Below are positions 1 to 6,905 of a DNA stretch of 13,854 nucleotides, piece by piece. The notes under the pieces are model-generated. The model saw only the letters and a program-made list of their open reading frames with translations. It searched no databases and was not told the DNA's origin. A program made the translations under genes and the position numbers. The DNA is from DATBGO01 sp050011895 (GTDB lineage Bacteria; Actinomycetota; Actinomycetes; Streptosporangiales; Streptosporangiaceae): NCBI GenBank assembly GCA_050011895.1, contig JBEKIF010000102.1, positions 1-13,854 of the forward strand, in the 5' to 3' direction. How positions within the stretch are numbered: position 1 is the stretch's first letter; the number at the start of each line of letters is the position of its first letter.

Positions 1-582
1 GTGCGCGCCTTTGACTGGGATGCGGCCGGCAGCGCGGGCGTCATCGTGAACATGTCGGTATGGGAGTCGGTCGAGGCGCTGGCCGCGTTTGTCTACTCCG
101 ACGGGCACCGCCAGGTCCTGCGCCGCCGGAGGGAATGGTTCGCGAAGATGGATGAGGCCTACGCGGCCTTGTGGTGGATCCCGGGCGGCTCCATCCCGGC
201 CACGGACCAGGCCGAGGACCGGGTGCGGTACCTGCGGGCCCATGGGCCGACGCCTTATGCGTTCACGCTGCGCGCGCATTTCCCGCCGCCCGGCGACGCC
301 GCTCCGCAGCCGCACGCCGGAAGGCACCATGCGGGGGGTGTGTCAGCCGCCGGGCCAGCCCTGTCGGCGGCTGCCGGCACCGCCAGGCGATCACAGCCTC
401 TGGTTGAGGCACTCCGGCCCTTCATCGGCTTGTGGGTCGCTGTGCGGGACGATGAGGTCCTCGTTGCCGCCCCCTCGCCCAAGGAGGTCGTGGCCTGGCT
501 GGCACAGCGCCGCCAGGGGGCTCAGTCCATGTTCCGGGTCCCCGGCTCCGAGCAGGCCGTCACCGGCGTGGCGCCGCATTGA
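1..582 (+). CDS. DUF3291-family protein with DUF5678-like C-terminal extension (5' end outside window)
   Basis: The first 100 or so residues match the C-terminal part of DUF3291 proteins: NMSVWESVEALAAFVY, then RRRREWFAKMD, then LWWIPGG and RAHGPTPYAFTLR. Family members normally carry about 45 more residues before this point, so the GTG at base 1 is probably an internal Val and the gene starts upstream of the window. After about residue 100 comes a Pro/Ala/Gly-rich linker. A second segment follows (about 130-193; LRPFIGLWVAVRDDEVLVAA, then SMFRVP) that resembles the small DUF5678-type domain often found beside retropepsin-like proteins. No biochemical function is known to me for DUF3291. The two-domain fusion may be natural, or it may result from rearrangement, because decayed fragments follow immediately. 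The DUF3291 call is solid; the DUF5678-like call is moderate. Confidence 0.72.
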   Translation: MRAFDWDAAGSAGVIVNMSVWESVEALAAFVYSDGHRQVLRRRREWFAKMDEAYAALWWIPGGSIPATDQAEDRVRYLRAHGPTPYAFTLRAHFPPPGDAAPQPHAGRHHAGGVSAAGPALSAAAGTARRSQPLVEALRPFIGLWVAVRDDEVLVAAPSPKEVVAWLAQRRQGAQSMFRVPGSEQAVTGVAPH

Positions 583-780
583 GGTTCCCGTTCGGGGCGA
601 TGACCGACGGCGCCGATGAGTTCTCCTGGGATGCACCCGTCTGGTTCTGCGATCCATGGCCCCACCCGTTCGGCCTGGCCGGACTCGAGGGCTTCCTGCA
701 ACATTTCGTTGTCACGATCCGCGCTTATGACGGATACCTTGACATCAGCCGCATTCCTAGTGCGCCCCGGAGGTGGGAGC
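583..780 (+). pseudogene. C-terminal remnant of a retropepsin-like (DUF5678-associated) protein
   Basis: Directly after the TGA at 580-582, the frame beginning at 579 reads a segment with GAMTDGADEFSWDAPVWFCD and LAGLEGFLQHFVVTIRAYDG. This resembles the last strand-rich part of small bacterial retropepsin-like aspartic proteases, where a 'LLG..GF..HF.VT' block precedes a short tail. The N-terminal part with the catalytic Asp-Thr/Ser-Gly is absent, and there is no credible start with a ribosome binding site. I read it as a deletion remnant. The partner DUF5678-like segment just upstream supports this, since the two usually sit side by side. It is a memory-based family call without alignment, so confidence is limited. 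The frame stays open to 1079, but the later part is the shadow of the next remnant. Confidence 0.42.
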
Positions 781-784
781 TGAC

Positions 785-1045
785 GTGCATGACCTCCGGG
801 ATCACCTTGAGGTCCGTTACGGGTGCCGGGCGGCCAGGATTTCCAGCCTGGCTGCGGAAGTCTTCCGGGTCGAGCGCCGCCAGGGCCCGGATTGGGTGGC
901 GCGGGTATTCGACCCGATGCGCACGGTCGCCGATGCCGAAGCTGACGCGCAGATCCTGCGCGCTGGAGCGGGCCGGATTCCCGGCCGAGCGGTGCGCCGC
1001 CGAGCAGCAGCCGCCGGCTTACGAGCTGACCCGCCGCCGGCTTAG
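785..1045 (+). pseudogene. frameshifted, truncated aminoglycoside-phosphotransferase-type kinase
   Basis: A GGAGG at 769-773 lies 11 bases before a GTG at 785. From there the frame reads VHDLRDHLEVRYGCRAARIS, then EVFRVERR, WVARVFDP and ADAEADAQILRA, the N-lobe pattern of APH/choline-kinase-like phosphotransferases (beta strands, then the helix that follows the ATP-binding lysine position). At about 959-963 the family pattern jumps to another frame, which continues ALERAGFPAERCAAEQ. A single-base indel explains this. The homology ends near 1040, where the convergent MBL-fold gene begins. The whole C-lobe, with the HGD and DxD catalytic motifs, is missing, so the fragment cannot encode an active kinase. 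The intact ancestor would have been about 300 residues or longer. Confidence 0.62.
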
Positions 1046-2076
1046 AGGTGGAAGCTCGTGCCGACGGTGTTCGGGATGAACGCATCAGGGAACCGGGCGG
1101 ACATCGCGTGCCGGGCGCGCCAGCCGGTGCAGTGCGCCGGGACGAGCACGCCAGGGTTCAGGGCGGCCAGGTCGTCCAGAACCCGGGGGATCAGCGGCTC
1201 GAACAGCGGGCCGTTGAGGTGGAATCCGCCGGCCAGCGCATACAGCTGCTGGCCGCCGGTGAGGAGCCGGGCGTAGCGGGCGATGTTGACCACCCCGGCG
1301 TGACCGCAGCCGGTGACCACGACCAGCCCCTTTCCGGTGACATTGATGATGAGCGCCTGGTCGTCCAGGACGAGCGGGTCCGGCTGCCAGCGGCCGCCCA
1401 GCCACGCCTGCTGCGGCGGGAAGCCAGGCTCGTATCCGGTGGTCCGCGGGACTTCCCCGGTGATCAGCACCGATCGCTCGAACAGGAAACTCGGCTGCCG
1501 TTCCTCAATCACCTCGAAGCCGGCCTCCGCGAGCGCCCGGCTGCTGGTGGCGGGTATCTCCAGTGGCTCCCTGCCGGGCAGCGTGACCCGGCGGCGGCGC
1601 CAGAAATGCGGGTGGATCAGCACCGGCATGTTCACCCGGCCCAGCGTCCGGATCAGCCCGTCGATCCCGGTGGTGTGGTCGAAGTGGCCGTGGCTGCACA
1701 CGATGGCCTCGATCGAGCCCGGGTCGATGCCGAGCCGGCGCATGTTCTCCGTTACGCCGTCCGGGCTGGTTCCCGCGTCGAACAGGAAGCTGTGCCCGCG
1801 CCCGGCCTTGGTCACCGTCACCAGCACCGAGAACCCGTGCTCGGCGATCAGCGCGTCGGGAACCTGCCCGCCCGCCAGCACCGCCGCCGGGCGCCGCGGG
1901 CCGTCCGGCCCGGGACGCCGCGCCGGGCCCTGATCGGGCATGAAGATATCGGTGATATTGTCCATCAGCGTGGTCACCACGACGGAGTCAACCGGCTCGA
2001 GGCTGATCTCGACGTCCGGCTCGAAATCATGCAGCACCGCAGGCAGGCGGGCGGCCGGGCTGTCATCCACGCACAC
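1042..2076 (-). CDS. MBL-fold metallo-hydrolase, DHPS-like subfamily
   Basis: This is a metallo-beta-lactamase fold protein of 344 residues. The metal site is complete: CSHGHFDH at residues 128-134 (His129, His131, Asp133, His134), His259 in VTGCGHAGVVN, and a late His in GGFHL (286) or PAHCTG (315). The GCGHAG block followed by NIARYA, and the late GGFHL, are typical of the group related to methanogen 7,8-dihydropterin-6-methyl-4-(ribofuranosyl)aminobenzene-5'-phosphate synthase. The bacterial members have no settled substrate, so only 'hydrolase' is safe. There is no signal peptide, so it is probably cytosolic. GTG at 2076 is the first start in the frame, but the ribosome binding site is poor. 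Met38 (MDNITDIF) would fit the usual family N-terminus, so the true protein may be shorter. It lies 64 bases beyond the preceding minus-strand gene, across a strong hairpin, and may be an independent unit. Confidence 0.88.
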   Translation of the reverse strand: MCVDDSPAARLPAVLHDFEPDVEISLEPVDSVVVTTLMDNITDIFMPDQGPARRPGPDGPRRPAAVLAGGQVPDALIAEHGFSVLVTVTKAGRGHSFLFDAGTSPDGVTENMRRLGIDPGSIEAIVCSHGHFDHTTGIDGLIRTLGRVNMPVLIHPHFWRRRRVTLPGREPLEIPATSSRALAEAGFEVIEERQPSFLFERSVLITGEVPRTTGYEPGFPPQQAWLGGRWQPDPLVLDDQALIINVTGKGLVVVTGCGHAGVVNIARYARLLTGGQQLYALAGGFHLNGPLFEPLIPRVLDDLAALNPGVLVPAHCTGWRARHAMSARFPDAFIPNTVGTSFHL

Positions 2077-2102
2077 CGCTCAAGCCTATCCGCGCGATCC
2101 CG

Positions 2103-2131
2103 CCCCGGTCGGCGGCGCGGCCGCCCCGGGG
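2103..2131 (-). terminator. candidate stem-loop between the seven-gene unit and the MBL-fold gene
   Basis: CCCCGG (2103-2108) pairs with CCGGGG (2126-2131), and GGCGGC (2111-2116) pairs with GCCGCC (2120-2125). The loop is GCG and the left arm carries a two-base bulge. This gives a 12-bp all-GC stem centred in the 64-base gap after the small membrane-protein gene. There is no T-run, which is common for actinomycete terminators. It could end transcription of the upstream unit, or stabilise its 3' end while allowing read-through into the MBL gene. Confidence 0.42.
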
Positions 2132-2140
2132 TGTCCCGGA

Positions 2141-2326
2141 TCAGCCGTAGAAGTACAGCCGCATGAGGATGACGATGGCCACGATCGCCAGCGCGATCGC
2201 CACCTTGCCGACCAGGCCCTTCTCGTACCTGACCGCGGAGGCGACCTCGGCCTGGAAGACCTGCTGCCGCCCGTCAGCAGTCAGGCCGGCATCGAGACCT
2301 TGCCGGTCTTCTCGGTCTTCTCCCAT
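2141..2326 (-). CDS. small single-span membrane protein
   Basis: A 61-residue frame starts at ATG 2326, with GAGG four bases upstream, inside the last 46 bases of the glycosyltransferase gene. The N-terminal half is polar (MGEDREDRQGLDAG, then GRQQVFQAEV). The C-terminal end is one clear membrane span (GKVAIALAIVAIVILMRLYF) finishing in YG. I do not recognise a family. The overlap with the GT2 gene, the shared strand and a membrane span that matches its neighbour's location suggest an accessory or stabilising subunit for the glycosyltransferase. That role is inferred from position only. The frame could start later, but no other ATG or GTG with a good ribosome binding site lies between the start and the span. 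Confidence 0.55.
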   Translation of the reverse strand: MGEDREDRQGLDAGLTADGRQQVFQAEVASAVRYEKGLVGKVAIALAIVAIVILMRLYFYG

Positions 2327-3780
2327 CGCACCTCGGCTCTCCGGAGTTCCTTGATGTAAGCGGCGGTGGTGATCGCGCACAGCAGCGGGCCGTAACCGCC
2401 GATGTAAATCAGTGCCGGGCTGGTGAACCGGCCGAGCCAGCGGGTCTCGGCGGACTTGGCGAGGAACGCCACGCCCATGCACCCGGCCAGCCAGATGTAG
2501 GTGAACAGCTCAAGGCCGCGTATCTCGGCCCCGGTGTAGGAGACCCCGGCCGCGGACGACCCGTGGATGGCGAGCCAGCGCAGCGGGCCAGGTATCACCG
2601 CGGCCGCGATGATGATCACGCTGACCGCGCCGGGGAACATCAGCGCCTGGCGCCAGACCCGCCTGGCCGTCTGGGTGTCGATCAGCAGCGCGAAAGACGT
2701 GATGAACGCGTAGGTGATGACATTGGTGATCCAGAGCACGTGAAACGCTTCCCAGGCTAGCCGGTAGTCGATGAAGAACAGCGCGACGAGGGAGGCTGAC
2801 GCGCAGGTCATCATGATCGGCAGCAGCAGCAGCGCGAACCAGAACAGGCCGAAGGTGCTGCTGCCCAGCCGGTTGCCGGCCTGCGGCTGGAACCACTGGT
2901 GCCGGAACTTCATGGTGACCTGGATGTTGCCGCGCGCCCAGCGCAGCCGCTGCTTCCACAGGCCCGAGACGGAATCTGGTTCCTCGGCCCACACCGTGGC
3001 GTGCGGCTCGAAGATCACCCGCCGGCCCGCCCGCTGCGTGTCGAAGGTGGTGATGGTGTCCTCGGCCAGCGAGCCGGTGTCGATCCGGCCGCCGAGCGCC
3101 TCGATATTGGCCCGCGAGTGCAGCTGCGCGCCGCCGGCCAGGCAGGCCAGCACGCCGAGCACGTTCTGGGCGCGGCGGGCCGCCGCCTGGGCGGTGATGT
3201 ACTCATATCCGATGAACCTGGTCAGGTAGTTGCCGGGGCGGCTGCCCTCCTTGATGTAGGCGGTGACCGCCCCGACGCGCGGATCTGCCAGGTGGCGGGT
3301 CATCCTGCGGAGCGAGTCCGGCTCGTAGATCACGTCCGCGTCCATGATCAGGATCGCTTCCATCCAGTCATCCCGCAGGATCACGGCCAGGCCGTGGTTG
3401 AGCGTGTGCGCCTTGCCCTCGCCGCCGGTCTTCCTGCGCAGGTGCACGACGTTGCCCGGGTACTGCGCCGCCTTGGCCTGGATCACGTCGGGTGTGTCGT
3501 CGGTGCTCGCGTCATCCACGACGAAGATCCGCAGCGCTTCCCGCGGGTAGTCCAGCAGCATCAGGCGGTCGATGGAGGCGCCGATGACGGCGGCCTCGTT
3601 CCAGGCGGGTATCACGATGGCGGTGCGCGGGAACCACGGCGCGCACCGGTCGTAGTGCAGCCGCCTGAAGTGATCGGCCACGATCAGGAACTGGTAGTTG
3701 GCCAGGACTAGCGGCACGGCCCCGATCATGACCAGCGCGACGAGTAGCCATTTAACGCCAAGCAGCACGTGCAGTGTCAC
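2281..3780 (-). CDS. processive GT2 family membrane glycosyltransferase
   Basis: A 499-residue polymerase-type glycosyltransferase of the hyaluronan/chitin/poly-GlcNAc synthase class. It has an N-terminal membrane span (residues 4-28). The cytosolic GT-A domain shows VIPAWNEAAV (57-66), VVDDASTDDT (87-96), the DAD metal/nucleotide motif at 147-149, the acceptor-site AED at 239-241 and the QRLRW signature at 277-281. Five or six C-terminal spans follow (about 310-475) and could form a glycan channel. The donor is probably a UDP-sugar such as UDP-GlcNAc, but donor and product cannot be read from sequence. I chose GTG 3780 because it overlaps the PHP gene stop as GTGA and gives a normal N-terminus. 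The frame remains open upstream to 4074, but that stretch is the shadow of the PHP repeats. Location in a unit with a PIG-L deacetylase suggests an aminosugar polymer. Confidence 0.9.
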   Translation of the reverse strand: MTLHVLLGVKWLLVALVMIGAVPLVLANYQFLIVADHFRRLHYDRCAPWFPRTAIVIPAWNEAAVIGASIDRLMLLDYPREALRIFVVDDASTDDTPDVIQAKAAQYPGNVVHLRRKTGGEGKAHTLNHGLAVILRDDWMEAILIMDADVIYEPDSLRRMTRHLADPRVGAVTAYIKEGSRPGNYLTRFIGYEYITAQAAARRAQNVLGVLACLAGGAQLHSRANIEALGGRIDTGSLAEDTITTFDTQRAGRRVIFEPHATVWAEEPDSVSGLWKQRLRWARGNIQVTMKFRHQWFQPQAGNRLGSSTFGLFWFALLLLPIMMTCASASLVALFFIDYRLAWEAFHVLWITNVITYAFITSFALLIDTQTARRVWRQALMFPGAVSVIIIAAAVIPGPLRWLAIHGSSAAGVSYTGAEIRGLELFTYIWLAGCMGVAFLAKSAETRWLGRFTSPALIYIGGYGPLLCAITTAAYIKELRRAEVRWEKTEKTGKVSMPA

Positions 3781-4700
3781 TGCGGCGGCCCGGTCGCCGT
3801 CTCGCCTGCACCCCGGCCGTGGCGAGCCTGCCCGGCCGGGCCGGCCTCGGCGGGAGCAACCGGGCCGGCCTCGGCGGGAGCAACCGGGCCGGCCTCGGCG
3901 GGAGCAACCGGGCCGGCGACGCCCTCCTGGGACGGCCGCGCCGCCTCGGCCAGGATCCGGCGCACCCGGACGTACTGGCCGATGTCGGCGCAGTCGTGGC
4001 TGTCGGTGCTGGCCACGATGGGCACGCCGGCCCGGCCGAAGGCCTGCAGGCTGCGGGCCGACGGGCAGCCCCATTTCTCGTTGACCTCGACCAGCGCGCC
4101 GGCCCGCCGGGCCTGCTCCGCGAGCATGCCGAGCAGCCGGTCAGGAACCTGCGATTCATCCAGGCCCAGCTTCGGCAGCACGCTGAACAGGTGCGCGATC
4201 AGCGGCCGCGGTGCGGCCGGCTCGGACCGCGGCGCGGCCGGCTCGGACTGCGGCGCGGCCGACGCTACCCGCTGAACCGCGTTGGCCGTCGCCTCCACCA
4301 GGCAGCCGATGACGTCCGGCGCGCTCGCCTGGCCGCCCTCGAGCGCCGCGCGCATCACCTGCGGGTCGACGGGCCCGTCGTCTCCGGGGAACTGATGATC
4401 GGCGATCAGCAGGAGATCGATCCCGTCGATGCTGGCGGGCAGGTCGAGCCACCCGGCCCGGTCGAGGATCTTGGCCTCGACGCCTGCCAGGATGTGGATC
4501 CCGGCCAGGGCGCGCAGCGGCCAGACGGCCCGCACGAAATCGGGCACCCAGCCGGTGCCGGCCCGCACATGATCGACGAGGCAGAGGGTGCGCAGGCCGC
4601 GCTCGCGGGCGGCGAGCACGTTCTCGTCGATGCTGCTCACGCCGTCGGAGAACACCGAGTGAACGTGGTAGTCCTCATCGAGCGCGACCATGCGGGTCAT
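3777..4700 (-). CDS. PHP-domain metallo-hydrolase with repeat insertions
   Basis: A 307-residue PHP (polymerase and histidinol phosphatase) domain protein. The expected metal ligands are visible: HVH at 12-14, DH at 43-44, GVEAKI with Glu75, ADH at 100-102, AHLF with His170, and TDSHD at 232-236 (Asp233, His235). This fold hydrolyses phosphoesters, usually with three Mn, Zn or Fe ions, as in HisK-type phosphatases, PolX and the CpsB/CapC-type tyrosine phosphatases of capsule loci. The substrate here is unknown; a sugar phosphate, or a phosphotyrosine as in CpsB, would fit the context. Two insertions are odd: SEPAAPR repeats (about 147-165) between core elements, and AGPVAPAE repeats (about 262-287) in a disordered tail. 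The ATG overlaps the ATP-grasp stop as ATGA, and the stop overlaps the GT2 start as GTGA. Confidence 0.87.
   Translation of the reverse strand: MTRMVALDEDYHVHSVFSDGVSSIDENVLAARERGLRTLCLVDHVRAGTGWVPDFVRAVWPLRALAGIHILAGVEAKILDRAGWLDLPASIDGIDLLLIADHQFPGDDGPVDPQVMRAALEGGQASAPDVIGCLVEATANAVQRVASAAPQSEPAAPRSEPAAPRPLIAHLFSVLPKLGLDESQVPDRLLGMLAEQARRAGALVEVNEKWGCPSARSLQAFGRAGVPIVASTDSHDCADIGQYVRVRRILAEAARPSQEGVAGPVAPAEAGPVAPAEAGPVAPAEAGPAGQARHGRGAGETATGPPQ
3838..3917 (-). repeat. 24-bp in-frame tandem repeat, 3.3 copies, in the PHP gene tail
   Basis: Three perfect copies of a 24-base unit occupy 3838-3861, 3862-3885 and 3886-3909, and a partial unit continues to 3917. Each unit is a multiple of three and encodes the octapeptide AGPVAPAE. 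Perfect identity at the DNA level means recent expansion by slippage or unequal recombination. The encoded Pro/Ala-rich segment resembles a flexible linker at the C-terminus. Confidence 0.95.
4207..4263 (-). repeat. 21-bp in-frame tandem repeat, about 2.7 copies, inside the PHP domain
   Basis: A 21-base unit occurs at 4207-4227 and 4228-4248, differing at one base, and as a partial copy at 4249-4263. It encodes SEPAAPR heptads. It sits in a loop of the PHP fold, just before the AHLF metal-ligand strand. Its sequence differs from the 24-base repeat near the 3' end of the same gene. Confidence 0.88.
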
Positions 4701-5767
4701 ACCGCCCCCTGCTGGACCTCGCCGACCCCGAAGAAACGTTCCTCAAGAAATCTGACCATGGCGAGATCGGTAAAGTCCAGGTGCCTGGGCACCGGACGGC
4801 CGCGCAGCGCGTCGAGGGCCAGCCGCGGCATGTCGACGCCGCTGGCCACGGTCAGCGGGAGCGCCCCCGGTGCCCGCGGGTTGACCTCGAGGAGGGCCGG
4901 CCGGCCCTGGCTGTCCCGGCGGCACTGCACGTTCGAGATGTAGGTCAGCCCGACCGCCTCGGCGACCGCCCGGCCGAAACCTTCGAGCTCGCGATCGTGC
5001 AGCGTCCGGCCGGCCACCGAGACTCCCGAGTCGACCTTGGCCCGGACCCGCGGCACCGCTGAGATCACGTGCCCGCTGCGGTCGGCGAGCACGTCGATGG
5101 AGTACTCCTGGCCGGGCAGGTACTCCTGGACGATGAAGCCGGCCGATCTTGGCATCGCCGCCAGCTCCCGGGCCGACCGCACCAGCGAGATGTCCCGCGA
5201 GCCGCTGCCCGCCCTCGGCTTGACGATGACGGGATAGGCCCACGAGCCAGGGTCGAAGGCCGCGTCGAAGCATTCGGTCTTGGGCACCCGGACGACCCCC
5301 GTACAGCGCCTGACCAGCGCGAGCTTGTCAAGAGTCAGGCGCAGCGCCTCGTCGGGGGCCAGCAGCAGGTCGATGCCGGCGACGGCGAAGGTGGCGTGCC
5401 GCACCGCTGCCAGCGGCTCGAGCTCGGCGTCGCAGGTCGGGATGACGATGCTGGCGTCCATGGCCAGGCACCGGTCGAGCACGGCTTCCGCGAAGTCCGG
5501 GGCATCGCCGGCCGGGAGCAGCGTGCGTGACTCGTGCGGCACCAGGTAGAGCCCGGCCGCCCACGGGTCCATGTCCGCGGCGATCAGCCGCACGCACGGG
5601 TCGCGGCACAGCGACTTCATGACGGCGACAGCCGCCGGGCCGCCCGCTCCGGTGACCATAACCCCGGCCGGGCTGCCGGTCACCGGAGCGGCGGCCTGGC
5701 CGCGCACGCCGGTCAGCTCGGCCTCGGCCGGGCCCGCCAGGCCGGCCGGCCGGTCAGCCGGGGTCAT
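4697..5767 (-). CDS. ATP-grasp ligase (carbamoyl-phosphate-synthase-like fold)
   Basis: A 356-residue ATP-grasp enzyme. A pre-ATP-grasp domain (MVTGAGGPAAVAVMK at 37-51, IPTCDAELEPLA at 109-120) leads into the nucleotide domain with YPVIVKPRAGSGSRDIS (178-194, Lys183), VQEYLPGQEYSIDV (213-226) and the metal-binding LLEVNPRAPG (292-301, Glu294, Asn296). Such enzymes activate a carboxylate with ATP as an acyl-phosphate and join it to an amine or thiol. Substrates are not predictable here, but the adjacent PIG-L deacetylase would create a free amine. ATG 5767 overlaps the upstream stop by 14 bases. ATG 5659 (MVTGAGG) is closer to the usual family N-terminus and is a real alternative giving 320 residues. 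The stop overlaps the PHP start as ATGA. Confidence 0.88.
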   Translation of the reverse strand: MTPADRPAGLAGPAEAELTGVRGQAAAPVTGSPAGVMVTGAGGPAAVAVMKSLCRDPCVRLIAADMDPWAAGLYLVPHESRTLLPAGDAPDFAEAVLDRCLAMDASIVIPTCDAELEPLAAVRHATFAVAGIDLLLAPDEALRLTLDKLALVRRCTGVVRVPKTECFDAAFDPGSWAYPVIVKPRAGSGSRDISLVRSARELAAMPRSAGFIVQEYLPGQEYSIDVLADRSGHVISAVPRVRAKVDSGVSVAGRTLHDRELEGFGRAVAEAVGLTYISNVQCRRDSQGRPALLEVNPRAPGALPLTVASGVDMPRLALDALRGRPVPRHLDFTDLAMVRFLEERFFGVGEVQQGAV

Positions 5768-6905
5768 CCAGCTCACCCGCCATGACCCTGGACTCGGCCG
5801 CCGCCGGTATCGTGGGCGCGGCCAGCACGCCTGCCCCGGCTCCGGCCGGCTGCCCGGCCTGCTGCCGCGACTTGACGGCACCGCCGTCCCTGATCACCTC
5901 GAACGCCTCCGCGTAGCGCCCCTCGCCGAACCTGGACCAGTACCGCGCTGTCGCCGAGATCAGCTCGGGTTCCAGGTATTCGCGCAGCGCTACCTGGCTG
6001 CCGAAAGCGTCGATCGCGGCCAGCTTCGCGTCCAGCTGCGCGTCGATGCGCACGAACCTGGTGGGCCGGAATTCGACGGTGGCCGAGGGCGACTGGAAGC
6101 AGAAGACCCGGCCGATCTTCCTGGCGGCCACCATGACGGCCCGGTGGGTATTGCGGTGATCCTGGTGCACATCGTGGAGCGAATGCGTATAGATCATCGT
6201 CGGCTGCACCTCGCCGATCACCCTGCTGATGATCCTGATCGTCGGGTCGCCCTCGCTGATCCTGGTGTCCTCCAGGTCCTCCAGGTACAGCCGCGCCCCG
6301 AGGACCTGCGCGGCCTGCTGGGATTCACCGGCGCGCTCGGCCTCGGGCCCGCCCCGGGCGCCCCGGCTCAGGGTCAGGATCGCGACCTGATGGCCCATCT
6401 GGTGGTAGGCCGCCAGCGTTCCGCCGACGCCGATCTCGACGTCGTCCGGATGGGCGCCCACGGCGAGCACCGTCTCGCGCCTGGCCTGGCGCTCCGCGCG
6501 GCCCCTGGCGACCAGCCGGGAGACCGTCTCGGTCAGCTGAGCGGGCCGCAGCGGCTTCTCGAGGAACTCATCGGCCCGGCTGCGCAGCGCTCCGATGGCG
6601 CTGCCCACGGACGCGTGCGCAGTCATGATCGCCACCGGTAGCTCGGGGGCCGCCCGCCGCAGCGACTCCAGCAGCTCGATGCCGGTCATGCCCGGCATCT
6701 CCACATCCGTGAGCACCAGGTCCCAGGACTCCGTGCCCGCCCGCAGCAACGCGGCCACCGGATCTGCGGTGTGCGTCACCTCAAAGTCGCCGCGTACCCC
6801 GAGGACCTGGATGATGAAGCTGGCGGCCTCGGGGTCGTCCTCGACGACGAGGATCCGCCCTGCCGTCTCCTCGGTGCCGGGCTGGCCATCGGGGCGCCCC
6901 ACCAT
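5754..6905 (-). CDS. response-regulator receiver domain fused to PIG-L/LmbE deacetylase
   Basis: A 383-residue fusion. Residues 17-135 form a CheY-like receiver with acidic pair VVEDD (20-24), phosphoacceptor Asp67 in LVLTDVEMPGMTG, the MTAHA switch (94-98) and Lys117 in EKPLRP. A 15-residue linker leads to a PIG-L domain (145-340) with the zinc motif AHPDDVE (151-157) and THSLHDVHQDH (240-250). This family hydrolyses N-acetyl groups from GlcNAc-containing compounds, as in MshB, BshB and PIG-L. The natural reading is a deacetylase whose activity or partner contacts are switched by phosphorylation from the kinase two genes upstream. The acidic pair, Asp and Lys are all present, so the receiver should be functional. 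ATG 6905 overlaps the regulator stop as TGATG. The last 40 residues are Ala/Gly-rich and probably disordered. Confidence 0.9.
   Translation of the reverse strand: MVGRPDGQPGTEETAGRILVVEDDPEAASFIIQVLGVRGDFEVTHTADPVAALLRAGTESWDLVLTDVEMPGMTGIELLESLRRAAPELPVAIMTAHASVGSAIGALRSRADEFLEKPLRPAQLTETVSRLVARGRAERQARRETVLAVGAHPDDVEIGVGGTLAAYHQMGHQVAILTLSRGARGGPEAERAGESQQAAQVLGARLYLEDLEDTRISEGDPTIRIISRVIGEVQPTMIYTHSLHDVHQDHRNTHRAVMVAARKIGRVFCFQSPSATVEFRPTRFVRIDAQLDAKLAAIDAFGSQVALREYLEPELISATARYWSRFGEGRYAEAFEVIRDGGAVKSRQQAGQPAGAGAGVLAAPTIPAAAESRVMAGELDDPG

Noticed and set aside
522..1085. Minus-strand open frame opposite the remnant region
   Set aside because: Some stretches look protein-like, but the plus strand carries recognisable family segments in both remnants, and the minus frame ends in low-complexity Arg/Pro/Gly sequence.
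1048..2166. Plus-strand open frame of 372 codons opposite the MBL gene
   Set aside because: It is antisense to a gene with a full metal-binding site, has no ribosome binding site and no recognisable domain.
3838..3917. Possible CRISPR-like array
   Set aside because: The units are directly adjacent with no spacers, in frame, and encode AGPVAPAE. It is a coding tandem repeat.
3781..4074. N-terminal extension of the GT2 frame by 98 codons
   Set aside because: The extension reads Arg/Pro/Gly-rich repeats that are the out-of-frame shadow of the PHP gene. GTG 3780 with its GTGA overlap gives the family-typical start.
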